Assembly (NCBI GenBank): GCA_021324435.1
Contig: JAJPIZ010000011.1
Location: 56,989 to 120,988, forward strand
DNA: 64,000 bases
Direction of reading: 5' to 3'
Origin: Anaerolineae bacterium
Lineage (GTDB): Bacteria; Chloroflexota; Anaerolineae; Anaerolineales; Villigracilaceae
Under the pieces are notes generated by a model. That model had not been told where the DNA came from, did not search any database, and saw only the letters and a program-made list of their open reading frames with translations. Shown here piece by piece: positions 26,285-35,267 of the stretch. Each line of letters starts with the position of its first letter. Within the stretch, counting starts at the first letter, position 1. Both the position numbers and the translations under genes were made by a program.

Positions 26285-27211
26285 CTATTTCCTGCGATTG
26301 TCTTCACGTGTCAGTTCGAGGAAGATTTCCTCAAGGCTCATTCCAACCGGGCGCAGTTCGAGCAGATCGTATCCGGCGTTGACGACGGCCTTCGCCACTT
26401 CCGGCCGAACATCCTGCCCGGGCGCGAATTGGAATTCAATCGAACCATCCGGCGCGGAGTGAACGCTCTGCACGCCTTTGACTTTTGTTATGATTTTTGA
26501 CAGCCCATCTGATTCGCCGCGCACGCGCAGGGCAACGCGCTCCGAACCGACCAGACGCGATTGCAAATTCTCCGGCGTATCTTCCGCCACAATCTTGCCT
26601 TTGTTGATGATCAACACTCGGTCGCAAATCTGCTGGGCTTCAGAAAGGATGTGGGTGGATAGCAGGACGGTCCGCTCTTTGCCGATCTCGCGGATCAGTT
26701 TGCGAACTTCAACCACCTGACCCGGGTCAAGACCGATCGTCGGCTCGTCTAGAATAAGGACTTCAGGCCGGTGAATCAGCGCCTGCGCAAGCCCGATCCT
26801 TTGGCGCATACCTTTTGAAAGACTTGAGATAAAGCTGTTGGCGCGGCTTTCCATTCCGACCATTTCAAGCGCTTCATCGGCTCGCTCTGAAGAGTCTGGA
26901 ATTTGTCTCAGGTCGGCCATGAACTTGAGATAATCGTAAGCCGTCATATCGGTGTACAGCGGAACAGTCTCTGGCAGATAGCCAACGCGCTTGCGAACCT
27001 CAAGCGACTCGTCCACAACATCGAATCCGGCCACGAGGGCAGAACCGTCCGTTGGCGGCATGTAGCCCGTCAGGATGCGCATGGTGGTTGTCTTGCCGGC
27101 GCCATTGGGGCCGAGAAAGCCCACAATCTCGCCTTGTTTTGCTTCAAAATTCAGGTTCGAGATGGCGCGGCGTGCGCCATAATCTTTGGTGAGACCCTCA
27201 ACTCGAATCAT
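26285..27211 (-). CDS. ABC transporter ATP-binding protein, GldA-like
   Basis: A 308-residue ATPase with Walker A GPNGAGKTT, the Q-loop region GYLPETVPLY, signature LSKGMRQRIGLAQAL and Walker B VLILDEPTIGLDP, followed by STHILSEAQQ. The C-terminal 85 residues form the regulatory extension found in ABC-2 ATPases. It energises the permease next to it. The start at 27211 follows AGGAGTGCCA; an upstream in-frame extension (MARPAALC) has no binding site. Confidence 0.9.
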   Translation of the reverse strand: MIRVEGLTKDYGARRAISNLNFEAKQGEIVGFLGPNGAGKTTTMRILTGYMPPTDGSALVAGFDVVDESLEVRKRVGYLPETVPLYTDMTAYDYLKFMADLRQIPDSSERADEALEMVGMESRANSFISSLSKGMRQRIGLAQALIHRPEVLILDEPTIGLDPGQVVEVRKLIREIGKERTVLLSTHILSEAQQICDRVLIINKGKIVAEDTPENLQSRLVGSERVALRVRGESDGLSKIITKVKGVQSVHSAPDGSIEFQFAPGQDVRPEVAKAVVNAGYDLLELRPVGMSLEEIFLELTREDNRRK

Positions 27212-27364
27212 TGGCACTCCTTCAAATAAAAAATTGCATAACAATGGGCACAGCGCCGCTGGGCGGGCCATGCCCGCTGAATACTATACAATAGTTCAAA
27301 GAATGAAGTCAAGTGGAGTGAAAAACTCTAATCTGGTGCTAATGTTGCCCCGCCGCGCGTTTTG

Positions 27365-27394
27365 TTGTAAACTGTTTTCGCGCCGACTTATGAT
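27365..27394 (+). promoter_or_regulatory. Candidate promoter of the alaX gene
   Basis: TTGTAA (27365-27370) and TATGAT (27389-27394) are spaced by 18 bases, giving a transcript start about 14 bases before the ATG. The match is moderate. Confidence 0.4.
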
Positions 27395-27414
27395 TGATAC
27401 AGAATGGAGGCATC

Positions 27415-28122
27415 ATGACGGAAATGCTTTATCAGACGGATAGTTATCTCCGGGAATTCGACGCGATAATCACCGCTTCTTTTCCGGACGAGAAAGCGGT
27501 CGCGCTTGATCGAACCGCTTTCTACCCCGGAGGCGGAGGCCAGCCAAACGATATTGGAAAGTTGGCCGGGTTGAATGTTGTGAAGGTGAAGAAGGCCGGC
27601 GACGACGTTCTGCACGTTCTTGATGGCGAGTTGCCAGCCGTTGGGACGAAAGTCCACGGTGTGATTGACTGGGATCGCCGCTACAAGTTGATGCGCACAC
27701 ATACTGCCATGCACATCCTGTGCGGTTGTGTTTTTCGAGATTACGGCGCGCAGGTCACGGGCGGAGACATGGAGCCGCTCAAAGGCCGCATGGATTTTGA
27801 GTTCGAGCGCCTGCAAAAGGATTTGGTCTCGGTCATCGAAACGGCGATCAATCGCGAGGTCCAGGCGGGACGCGAGCTGCGAGTCAAAATCCTGCCGCGC
27901 GCGGAGGCCTTTCAAATCCCGGATTTGATTCGCACCAAGATCAACCTTTTGCCCGAGGGCATTCAGCAAGTCCGCACGGTGGAGATCGTCGGTCTCGATC
28001 TTCAGGCCGATGGCGGGACGCACGTGAAAAATACGAGCGAGGTTGGCAAGATCCGCGTCGCAGACTACAAAAGCAAGGGTGCGATCAATAAACGCATTTA
28101 CATCGAAGTGGCGGATGGTTAG
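27415..28122 (+). CDS. alaX: Alanyl-tRNA editing protein AlaX
   Basis: The 235-residue protein is a stand-alone AlaX that hydrolyses misacylated Ser-tRNA(Ala). An N-terminal beta-barrel part contains AFYPGGGGQPND, and the catalytic SAD half has the zinc His pair in MRTHTAMHIL. The second zinc motif, usually CGGTHV, is DGGTHV here (Leu-Gln-Ala-Asp-Gly-Gly-Thr-His), so the Cys ligand is replaced by Asp while the last His is kept. The start at 27415 is supported by GGAGG 4 bases upstream. The gene is divergent from the ABC operon. Confidence 0.85.
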   Translation: MTEMLYQTDSYLREFDAIITASFPDEKAVALDRTAFYPGGGGQPNDIGKLAGLNVVKVKKAGDDVLHVLDGELPAVGTKVHGVIDWDRRYKLMRTHTAMHILCGCVFRDYGAQVTGGDMEPLKGRMDFEFERLQKDLVSVIETAINREVQAGRELRVKILPRAEAFQIPDLIRTKINLLPEGIQQVRTVEIVGLDLQADGGTHVKNTSEVGKIRVADYKSKGAINKRIYIEVADG

Positions 28123-28157
28123 GAAAGTTTTCCCATTCATCATTTTCCGCGTTAGGC

Positions 28158-28163
28158 TATAAT
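28158..28163 (+). promoter_or_regulatory. Candidate -10 element of the lipoprotein gene
   Basis: An exact TATAAT lies 50 bases before the ATG at 28214. No convincing -35 hexamer is present at 16-18 bases, so only the -10 is proposed. Confidence 0.35.
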
Positions 28164-28213
28164 CACATCACAGCGACTGCTGACTGTTACCAACTCATAA
28201 GAGGAGATGCAAA

Positions 28214-28624
28214 ATGAACACCCGTAAGTTTTCCATATTTTTGGCCGTGGTCCTTGTCCTTGCCGTGACGCTGGCTTGCAGCGCGTTGAACACCGGCCCG
28301 AGCGCGACCAACTTCCGTATGACCACAGATGAAGACGGAAAAAATACAACAACCAGTTATTCGCCCAGCCAGGCTTTCAATGTATTCTTCGATGTCAGCG
28401 GCATTGAGCCTGGCACGCAGTTTGAGGCCAGATGGTATGCGGTGAATGCCGAAGGTTTTGATTCTTCCTCGCCGCTCAAGGTTTCGGATTACACGTATGA
28501 GAAAGGTGTTTCCTCCATTTATTTCCAGTTGACGTATTCCGAAAACTGGCCGACTGGGACGTATCGCGTTGAAGTATACATGGATGGCGCCAAGGTCGGT
28601 GAACAGCAGTTTAGTGTTCAATAG
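28214..28624 (+). CDS. Small predicted lipoprotein of unknown function
   Basis: A 136-residue protein with a type II signal peptide: basic MNTRKF, a hydrophobic core and the lipobox LACS, so Cys22 would be lipidated. The mature part looks like a single beta-sandwich (FNVFFDVSGIEPGTQFEARWY, IYFQLTYSE, GTYRVEVYMDG), a layout typical of extracytoplasmic immunoglobulin-like domains. GAGGAG precedes the ATG. Followed directly by a strong bidirectional terminator. Confidence 0.75.
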   Translation: MNTRKFSIFLAVVLVLAVTLACSALNTGPSATNFRMTTDEDGKNTTTSYSPSQAFNVFFDVSGIEPGTQFEARWYAVNAEGFDSSSPLKVSDYTYEKGVSSIYFQLTYSENWPTGTYRVEVYMDGAKVGEQQFSVQ

Positions 28625-28635
28625 TGTTGTTCAAT

Positions 28636-28674
28636 AAAAAAGTGCGCTCCATGTGGAGCGCACTTTTTTATTTT
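28636..28674. terminator. Bidirectional terminator between convergent genes
   Basis: Arms 28636-28651 and 28654-28669 are 16-bp inverted complements, with an A-tract on the left and a T-tract on the right. It serves the lipoprotein gene (+) and the gene at 28686-30245 (-), whose stop is 12 bases away. Confidence 0.88.
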
Positions 28675-28685
28675 GGCTGAAGGCA

Positions 28686-30245
28686 TTACGACAAGATCAC
28701 TTGTCCGCAATACTCACATTTGTCCATGCCGAGTTGAAGAGTCCCGCCGCAATTCGGACACTTGAAAGTCTCCACAGTGATTGGGAACCCTTGTGCCTTG
28801 AACGCGGCCTCGTTCTCGGCCAAATCTGCGCGCAGACTCTTTAGCCGCGCCAGATATGCGTCGCCGGTGACTTCCCCCGCCTGGCGCAGACGTTCCACAT
28901 CCGCGATGTTTTCTTTCAACATGCGGCGTTCGGCTTCAAGCGACTCACGGCTCTTATCCTGGAATGAAACTTTCATCGCTGGCTTGGGTGGAATGGAGGC
29001 GAGTATCGCCGCAATCAGCAATATGACCGCAGAGATAATCACACCCACGATCAAAGGCGTGTATTGGAATCCCGGCAGTGAACTGAAGTTGACTGTATTT
29101 ACTTCAACGCTCGATCCATCTGCAATGACAACTTGCCGAGCGCCGTTGAATTTGCCGATGTCAATGCGCGTGATACCGGAGGAATGGGTTGGCAGGTTAT
29201 TACGCGATCCATTTTCTGTGAAGATGGCGACCTCGCCGCTGTCATCGCCGAGCACAGCTTCTTCTTTGCCGTCGCCGTTGACATCCAGGCCGGCGATCTC
29301 GGTCACTTTGTCGGACATCGAGCCGGACCACAGTTGATTGGCGGTTGTCCCGTCGAAAGAGTAGGCCCACACGCCGCCGTCTTTTCCGCCGACAACGAAC
29401 TCGCGAGTCGAGGGTTCGCCGTTCAGCTCCACTTCGCGCACTTCACTGACGGGTTGACCAAGTGATCGGCTGAACTCTTCGGCGCCATCTGCCGCGTTCC
29501 AAACGATAAGTTGACCGTCTTCGCCGCCGGTGATGATTTCGCCTGTTCCGTCGCCGTTTAGATCGAAGGCGCGCATACGCCGAATCTGTCCCGGATTGTT
29601 TTGCCACACAATGTTACCTTTTTCATCAAGGACTGCCAGCGCGCCGTCATGATTCGATGCCGCCAGATATTTTTGGCCGTTGATCACAGCGTCGTCGAGG
29701 CCGCGCGATTCTTCGGAGCCGAGAGTCGCCCTCCATAAGACCTTGCCTTCAGTGCTCAAAGCGAGGAGTCCGCCTCCGTTATCGGCGAGGACGATTTCAG
29801 GTCCGGAAGGGAAGCGGATGACCGCCGCACGCGCGGGGAATCCGATATTGAGCGTCTGCGCGATGGTGGTCCGTTGTCCTTTGCTAATGATGTCCACCGA
29901 CATGCCTGTGCCAACATAATAAACAACAATGTCGTCTGTGCCATCGCCGTTCACATCGCCCAGCGTGGTCTTGGGTGAACTGTAATCGAAACTGAATTGT
30001 GTATTACCGCTACCGTCGAAGACAGTGACATTGCTCGAATTTTGAATGAAGAGATCGTCTTGTCCATCGCCGGTCAGGTCAATGGCCTTCATGCTTTCTG
30101 CGGCGCTGTAGGATTGAGACCAGGTCGTGGCGCTTCCAAATTTCTCGGCAGTGACCGCGCCGCTGAACGCGAATACACCCGCCACAACCATGACGAGGCA
30201 GATCAAGACGAACGCGACGACAAACGGAATAATTTTGCGGCTCAT
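28686..30245 (-). CDS. Membrane-anchored FG-GAP/beta-propeller protein with cytoplasmic zinc ribbon
   Basis: The 519-residue protein has an N-terminal signal anchor, an extracytoplasmic propeller region with calcium-type FG-GAP motifs (DLTGDGQDDLF, DVNGDGTDDIV, DLNGDGTGEII, DVNGDGKEEAV), a transmembrane helix at about 397-420, a charged helical stretch (ESLEAERRMLKENIADVERLR) and a C-terminal zinc ribbon, CPNCGG and CEYCG. The topology implies a sensor-like or scaffold protein that connects outside repeats to an inside zinc domain. Function is unknown. Its ATG directly abuts the stop of the upstream membrane protein gene, so the two form a pair. Confidence 0.7.
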   Translation of the reverse strand: MSRKIIPFVVAFVLICLVMVVAGVFAFSGAVTAEKFGSATTWSQSYSAAESMKAIDLTGDGQDDLFIQNSSNVTVFDGSGNTQFSFDYSSPKTTLGDVNGDGTDDIVVYYVGTGMSVDIISKGQRTTIAQTLNIGFPARAAVIRFPSGPEIVLADNGGGLLALSTEGKVLWRATLGSEESRGLDDAVINGQKYLAASNHDGALAVLDEKGNIVWQNNPGQIRRMRAFDLNGDGTGEIITGGEDGQLIVWNAADGAEEFSRSLGQPVSEVREVELNGEPSTREFVVGGKDGGVWAYSFDGTTANQLWSGSMSDKVTEIAGLDVNGDGKEEAVLGDDSGEVAIFTENGSRNNLPTHSSGITRIDIGKFNGARQVVIADGSSVEVNTVNFSSLPGFQYTPLIVGVIISAVILLIAAILASIPPKPAMKVSFQDKSRESLEAERRMLKENIADVERLRQAGEVTGDAYLARLKSLRADLAENEAAFKAQGFPITVETFKCPNCGGTLQLGMDKCEYCGQVILS

Positions 30246-31178
30246 TTATGCGGCCTTTCTTTGGAGGAGAGAATACGCGGAATGCAGGACATTGAGAATG
30301 TGTTCAGGCTCGACCTCGTCAAACGGCGAACTGGCGACGAAGTCAATGATGCCGCCTTCGGTGGTGAGCGCGGCGAGAGTGTACTTGCCGATGTTTTGTC
30401 CCTGTCTGAATTCTTTGTTTGGGACGATCTTGTAAACTCCCGGGTTGACCGCGATGCGGACTTTCAGCTGCTGGTCACTGCCTTTTAGTTTCGGCGGTTT
30501 CATCTTCATTTTCCCGCTGATGCGGCTTCGCTTCCAATACGATTTACGTTGTTTGATCCGTTGAATGGCCGAGACGCGCAGGACATTGCCGTCGTACAGT
30601 TTGGCCTTCAGGTTCAGCCACTCGTCGCGGAAATACTGTGTGGTGCGATTTTGCGCGTCGTTCGCTTCGCGCGCAACTTTGGTTGGAAGCATCGCGCCAG
30701 TCAGGTCGAGATGGCCGAGGAAAGTTGTGCTCGGTCGCAGGTCATCGCGCAACGTGTATAGAATGGATTTTGTGTTGGCGTAACGCGGGGAGAATGCCTG
30801 CGCGCGGCTCTTGCGGAGGCTAAACGCCATGACAAAGGCCGCGATCCAGAGGGCGATGCCTCCCGCAGTAAAAATGAAAGAGAAGTAACCCAGTGCATCC
30901 AGCAGGCCATCTACCAGCATCAGGCCGAAGCCGCTGATATAAATCAATAGCGGCATCCACCACCAGCGGTCGCCGGCGGTTTCGGTTCGTTGAACATCCG
31001 CGACCAGTTTGTCCATGCCGCGCAGGATGTTATCGGGTTTGTCTGCAAGTGTAAGGAAAACGGGTGTGTAATCTTTTTTGGCGGCGGCATCCTTGGCGGG
31101 CGGTTTGCGCCGCGTCATGAAGAACAGGACGAAAAATAAGATGACGCCAACGCCGATAAAGCAAAGTATCGTTCCCAT
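30246..31178 (-). CDS. Membrane protein of unknown function
   Basis: A 310-residue protein with an N-terminal helix, a charged linker, two central hydrophobic segments (about 76-95 and 101-123) and a basic soluble C-terminal half (IQRIKQRKSYWKRSRISGK; DFVASSPFDEVEPEHILNVL). I do not recognise the family. Start at 31178 follows AGAGGAGAGATGC. It is cotranscribed with the FG-GAP/zinc-ribbon gene and divergent from the glycosyltransferase at 31214. Confidence 0.6.
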   Translation of the reverse strand: MGTILCFIGVGVILFFVLFFMTRRKPPAKDAAAKKDYTPVFLTLADKPDNILRGMDKLVADVQRTETAGDRWWWMPLLIYISGFGLMLVDGLLDALGYFSFIFTAGGIALWIAAFVMAFSLRKSRAQAFSPRYANTKSILYTLRDDLRPSTTFLGHLDLTGAMLPTKVAREANDAQNRTTQYFRDEWLNLKAKLYDGNVLRVSAIQRIKQRKSYWKRSRISGKMKMKPPKLKGSDQQLKVRIAVNPGVYKIVPNKEFRQGQNIGKYTLAALTTEGGIIDFVASSPFDEVEPEHILNVLHSAYSLLQRKAA

Positions 31179-31200
31179 GCATCTCTCCTCTTCGAGCGTT

Positions 31201-31206
31201 TATAAT
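31201..31206 (+). promoter_or_regulatory. Candidate -10 element implying a leaderless transcript
   Basis: An exact TATAAT ends 7 bases before the ATG at 31214, and no Shine-Dalgarno sequence exists between them. Transcription would start at or next to the A of the start codon. No clear -35 hexamer is seen. Confidence 0.45.
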
Positions 31207-31213
31207 TCCAACA

Positions 31214-32380
31214 ATGACACGCGTTCTCTACACAGCCTTCGATATTGTACCAAGTCCCAAAGGGGCGTCAACGCATATTCTCCACAATTTGCGCGGTCTC
31301 GTCAATGCTGATTTCGACGTGGATCTTATCACGCCCAACGACGGTCTTCTACCCGCCGAAGATACCATCGAGGGTGCGCGCGTCACGCGCATCTCGCAGG
31401 ACTTAACTCAGAACTTTCTTGCTCGCGCTCTTCACTTTGGCAAGGCCGTACTGTCGCATGTGGCTGTCGCCGGCCGATATGATGTTGTTCATTATCGAAA
31501 TATTTGGGATGGTTTGCATTTGGCGCAGGCAAAAAAGAGTTTTGGATATAAGACTCTGTTTGAAGTCAATGGCCTGCCCTCGATGGAACTCAAATATCAT
31601 TATCCGGGCATCGGGCCGGATCTGCTGATGAAAATCAAGGAACAGGAAATCGCGACACTGCATTTGAGCGACGCGATCATTTGTCCCTCGCATGTGACCA
31701 GGGACTATCTCTCGTCTCTGGGCGTGGACCGTGAGCGGGTGACCGTTATCCCGAACGGAGTTAGCCCCTCGGACTTTTCTCCGTCTCCGCTCCCAAATCG
31801 AGACGGCCGCGTGCCTGTGATGCTTTATATCGGTACATTGGCCGATTGGCAGGGACTCGATGTAGTCGTCAGAGCGTTGCCAAAAATTTTGGAACAGCAA
31901 GCTGTTCGGCTCCGTATCGTTGGGCGTGGACGTTCGCGTCAGCGAAAATTGTTGGCGAAACAAATTCGGAAATTGGGCGTCGAGGAACACGTGATTGTTC
32001 AACCCGCCGTGCCGCATCATGAAATCCCGGCGCTGATTGCTGAATCCGATATTTGCGTCGCGCCGCTCGGGCTCAACGACCGCAACGTGACTCAGGGCGC
32101 CTGCCCGATCAAAGTGCTGGAATACATGGCGGCAGGACGTCCGTTGCTGGCGTCGAATATGCCCATCGTGCGCGAACTCGTCCGCGAGGATATGGATGCC
32201 CTTTTATTTTCACCAAACGATCCCGAAGAACTGGCGCGGCAGGCGTTGACTTTGCTCAATGATTTGGGCTTATCACAACGATTGGCTCGGTCCGCCTCCG
32301 AGCGCGCCCTGACCCGGTTCACATGGCATGAGGCGCAGAAGAAACTAATGAAGGTATATGAGAAGTTGTTAAATCAATAG
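31214..32380 (+). CDS. Glycosyltransferase family 4 protein
   Basis: A 388-residue GT-B fold enzyme. The N-terminal acceptor domain has SPKGASTHILHNLRGL; the nucleotide-sugar domain starts at VTVIPNGVSPSDF and carries LYIGTLADWQGLDVVVRAL, the E-x7-E region PIKVLEYMAAGRPLLASN and a C-terminal helix. GT4 enzymes are retaining transferases in polysaccharide or glycolipid synthesis; the substrate is not deducible. No Shine-Dalgarno precedes the start. A hairpin follows the stop. Confidence 0.85.
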   Translation: MTRVLYTAFDIVPSPKGASTHILHNLRGLVNADFDVDLITPNDGLLPAEDTIEGARVTRISQDLTQNFLARALHFGKAVLSHVAVAGRYDVVHYRNIWDGLHLAQAKKSFGYKTLFEVNGLPSMELKYHYPGIGPDLLMKIKEQEIATLHLSDAIICPSHVTRDYLSSLGVDRERVTVIPNGVSPSDFSPSPLPNRDGRVPVMLYIGTLADWQGLDVVVRALPKILEQQAVRLRIVGRGRSRQRKLLAKQIRKLGVEEHVIVQPAVPHHEIPALIAESDICVAPLGLNDRNVTQGACPIKVLEYMAAGRPLLASNMPIVRELVREDMDALLFSPNDPEELARQALTLLNDLGLSQRLARSASERALTRFTWHEAQKKLMKVYEKLLNQ

Positions 32381-32414
32381 GTCATGCCTTCTTCAAACTA
32401 CGAAGGCATGACCT
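32379..32414. terminator. Hairpin between convergent glycosyltransferase and clpB genes
   Basis: AGGTCATGCCTTC (32379-32391) pairs exactly with GAAGGCATGACCT (32402-32414) across a 10-base loop. There is no real T-tract, so termination efficiency is uncertain. Confidence 0.55.
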
Positions 32415-32430
32415 GCTGGAGAACAAGGGT

Positions 32431-35025
32431 TTACACCACTTCTCCTTCCACTACCGGCACATCTGTCTTGAAGGTCAATCCGTCCTTGCTTCGATCCACG
32501 CGGATGCGGTCCCCTTCCCTGAACTCGCCGGCGAGAATCTTCATCGCCAGCGGATCCTGCAATTCGCGTTGGATGGCGCGTTTGAGCGGACGCGCTCCGA
32601 AATCGGGATCATAGCCAACCTCCGCGAGATATTCACGCGCCGCTTCGCTGACTTCGAGTTGATAGCCTTTGTCCGCCAGCAGTTTGACGACGCGCCGCAG
32701 TTGGATATCCACAATGCCGCTGAGATGTTCGTTGCTCAACGGATGGAAGACGACGATCTCGTCAATGCGATTGAGAAATTCCGGGCGGAAGCGCGCTTGT
32801 AAAATCCGCGTCACGGTGTCGCGTGTCACGCTGCCGCGTTCTCCCTGCCACAACTCATTTCCGAGGTTGCTGGTCATGATGACAATCGTGTTGCGGAAGT
32901 CCACGGTGCGGCCCTGACCGTCCGTGAGGCGTCCGTCGTCCAGCAATTGCAACAGCACGTTGAATACTTCGCTGTGCGCCTTTTCGATCTCGTCGAACAG
33001 CACCACGCTGTAGGGCCGTCGGCGGACCGCTTCGGTGAGCTGGCCGCCTTCATCGTAGCCGACGTATCCCGGCGGCGCGCCGATCAGCCGCGAGACGGTG
33101 TGCTTTTCCTGATACTCGCTCATATCAATGCGGATCATGGCGCGTTCGTCGTCGAATAAGAATTCAGCCAGCGCGCGCGCCAATTCGGTTTTGCCCACGC
33201 CGGTGGGTCCGAGGAAAATGAACGAGCCGATGGGCCTGTTCGGGTCCTGCATGCCGGCGCGGGCGCGGCGCACCGCGTTCGAGACCACGCGCACCGCCTC
33301 ATCCTGCCCGACGACGCGTTGATGCAAACCGCCCTCCATGCGGATGAGTTTTTGCGTCTCGCCTTCGAGCAGTTTGGAAACTGGGATGCCGGTCCAACGC
33401 GCGACGATGGCGGCGACTTCTTCGGCGTCCACTTCTTCTTTGAGCAGCGCGCCTTCGCTCTGCATCGTCTTCAGTTTCGATTCTGCGGAACGGATTTGTT
33501 CCTCCAACTGACGCATTTCACCGTAGCGCAAGCGCGCCGCTTTTTCGAGATCGGCATTGCGTTCGGCGCGTTCCATTTCGACGCGTGTCTGCTCCAGTTT
33601 TTCCTTCAAGCCGCGCAGTTGGCTGATGGCTTGTTTCTCCGCCTGCCAGCGCGCGCTGATCGCCTTCGATTTTTCGCGCAGTTCCGCCAGTTCCTGTTCG
33701 AGTTTTTCCAGCCGTTCTTTCGAGGCTTTATCTTTTTCCTTCTTCAGCGCCTCGCGCTCGATTTCGAGCTGCATAATCTGACGATCCACTTCGTCCAGCA
33801 CCTGCGGCTTGGAATCGATTTCGGTTCGCAGGCGCGCCGCGGCTTCGTCAATCAGATCAATGGCTTTGTCGGGCAGATAACGGTCCGAAATGTAACGATG
33901 CGAAAGCGTGGCCGCGGCGATCACAGCCGGATCGGTGATGCGCACGCCGTGATGGACCTCATAGCGTTCTTTGAGTCCGCGCAAAATGGAGATCGTATCT
34001 TCCACGCTCGGCTCTTTGACCAGCACGGGCTGGAAGCGCCGTTCGAGCGCCGGGTCTTTCTCCACATGTTTGCGATATTCGTCGAGCGTCGTCGCGCCGA
34101 TCATGTGCAGTTCGCCGCGCGCCAGCATGGGCTTGAGCATGTTGCCCGCGTCCATCGCGCCCTCTGCCGCGCCCGCGCCGACGACAGTGTGCATTTCATC
34201 CACGAACAAAATGATCTCGCCGGATGATTCGGTGATCTCTTTCAAAACTGCCTTGAGCCGCTCTTCGAACTCGCCGCGATATTTTGCGCCGGCGACGAGC
34301 GCGCTCATATCGAGTTGAATCAAATGTTTCTTTTTCAGACCTTCAGGCACGTCGCCGTTGACGATGCGCTGTGCCAGCCCCTCGACGATGGCGGTCTTGC
34401 CGACGCCGGGTTCGCCGATGAGCGCGGGATTGTTCTTCGTGCGCCGCGTGAGAATCTGAATGACGCGGCGAATTTCCTCATCGCGTCCGATGACCGGATC
34501 GAGTCTGCCTTTGCGCGCCATATCGGTCAGATCGCGGCCGTATTTTTCGAGCGCCTGATAGGTGGATTCAGGCTCGGGCGTGGTGACGCGCTGGGAGCCG
34601 CGCACCGCTTTCAGGGCGGAAAGAATCGCATCCTTTGTCAAACCGAAGGAGGCCAGCCGTTTGCCTTCGATGGAATCGGTCAGCGCGAGCAGGATGTGTT
34701 CGGTCGAGACGTAATCGTCCTGCATGCCTTTGGCGTAACGTTCGGCGGCGTTGAGCGCGTCCACCGCGTTTTGCGCCAGGCCCACTTCGGCGGCCGCGCC
34801 TTGAATCTTGGGCCGCCGTTCGAGGTCGCGCTGGATTTCGTTTTGCAATGCGGCGACGCTCCCCGCCACTTTGGTAACGATGGCAGGCACGACGCCTTCA
34901 TCCTGTTGCAGAAGCGCCATCAGGATGTGAAGCGGTTCGATGGCTTGATGATTCAAATCGCGCGCCAACTCCTGCGCTCGAAAGATCGCCTCGCGTGATT
35001 TCTGTGTAAACTTTTCGAGATTCAT
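32431..35025 (-). CDS. clpB: ATP-dependent disaggregase ClpB
   Basis: The 864-residue protein has the complete ClpB layout: two N-domain repeats (about 1-145), AAA1 with Walker A GEPGVGKT and Walker [10 protein letters not shown], a long coiled-coil M domain (about 400-525, rich in [16 protein letters not shown]), and AAA2 with [11 protein letters not shown] and [11 protein letters not shown]. The M domain separates it from ClpA and ClpC. It works with DnaK to dissolve aggregates in the cytoplasm. GGGAGG precedes the start. A possible -10 TATACT lies about 60 bases upstream on the minus strand; no CIRCE operator is visible. Confidence 0.96.
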   Translation of the reverse strand: MNLEKFTQKSREAIFRAQELARDLNHQAIEPLHILMALLQQDEGVVPAIVTKVAGSVAALQNEIQRDLERRPKIQGAAAEVGLAQNAVDALNAAERYAKGMQDDYVSTEHILLALTDSIEGKRLASFGLTKDAILSALKAVRGSQRVTTPEPESTYQALEKYGRDLTDMARKGRLDPVIGRDEEIRRVIQILTRRTKNNPALIGEPGVGKTAIVEGLAQRIVNGDVPEGLKKKHLIQLDMSALVAGAKYRGEFEERLKAVLKEITESSGEIILFVDEMHTVVGAGAAEGAMDAGNMLKPMLARGELHMIGATTLDEYRKHVEKDPALERRFQPVLVKEPSVEDTISILRGLKERYEVHHGVRITDPAVIAAATLSHRYISDRYLPDKAIDLIDEAAARLRTEIDSKPQVLDEVDRQIMQLEIEREALKKEKDKASKERLEKLEQELAELREKSKAISARWQAEKQAISQLRGLKEKLEQTRVEMERAERNADLEKAARLRYGEMRQLEEQIRSAESKLKTMQSEGALLKEEVDAEEVAAIVARWTGIPVSKLLEGETQKLIRMEGGLHQRVVGQDEAVRVVSNAVRRARAGMQDPNRPIGSFIFLGPTGVGKTELARALAEFLFDDERAMIRIDMSEYQEKHTVSRLIGAPPGYVGYDEGGQLTEAVRRRPYSVVLFDEIEKAHSEVFNVLLQLLDDGRLTDGQGRTVDFRNTIVIMTSNLGNELWQGERGSVTRDTVTRILQARFRPEFLNRIDEIVVFHPLSNEHLSGIVDIQLRRVVKLLADKGYQLEVSEAAREYLAEVGYDPDFGARPLKRAIQRELQDPLAMKILAGEFREGDRIRVDRSKDGLTFKTDVPVVEGEVV

Positions 35026-35210
35026 GGGAACCTCCCTGTACCAATAAGATTTAGATTTTTATTCGCGTAAAGTATAGGATTGCCCTCTATGAAATTGATT
35101 AATGAGATGTCAGAAAAAAGTTAAAGGCAGATGAGGTTACAGCCCGTTGAAAGCATATCCTGCCATCGGATTTGCCATCTCTGATCTTTGACTGACGTTC
35201 CGCTCAAACG

Positions 35211-35240
35211 AGAAAGCCGCTGTAAAAGCGGCTTTCTGTG
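35211..35240 (-). terminator. Terminator after the VWA protein gene
   Basis: AGAAAGCCGC (35211-35220) and GCGGCTTTCT (35228-35237) pair exactly around a 7-base loop. It lies 31 bases after the stop of the VWA gene and about 185 bases upstream of clpB. The rest of 35026-35267 holds nothing else recognisable. Confidence 0.7.
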
Positions 35241-35267
35241 AATTGACGCGTCCGCCTGCGCTGGCGG

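Noticed and set aside
33319..34227. 302-codon ORF antisense to clpB
   Set aside because: Lies opposite conserved ClpB and has biased Phe/Arg composition typical of antisense reading of GC-rich genes.
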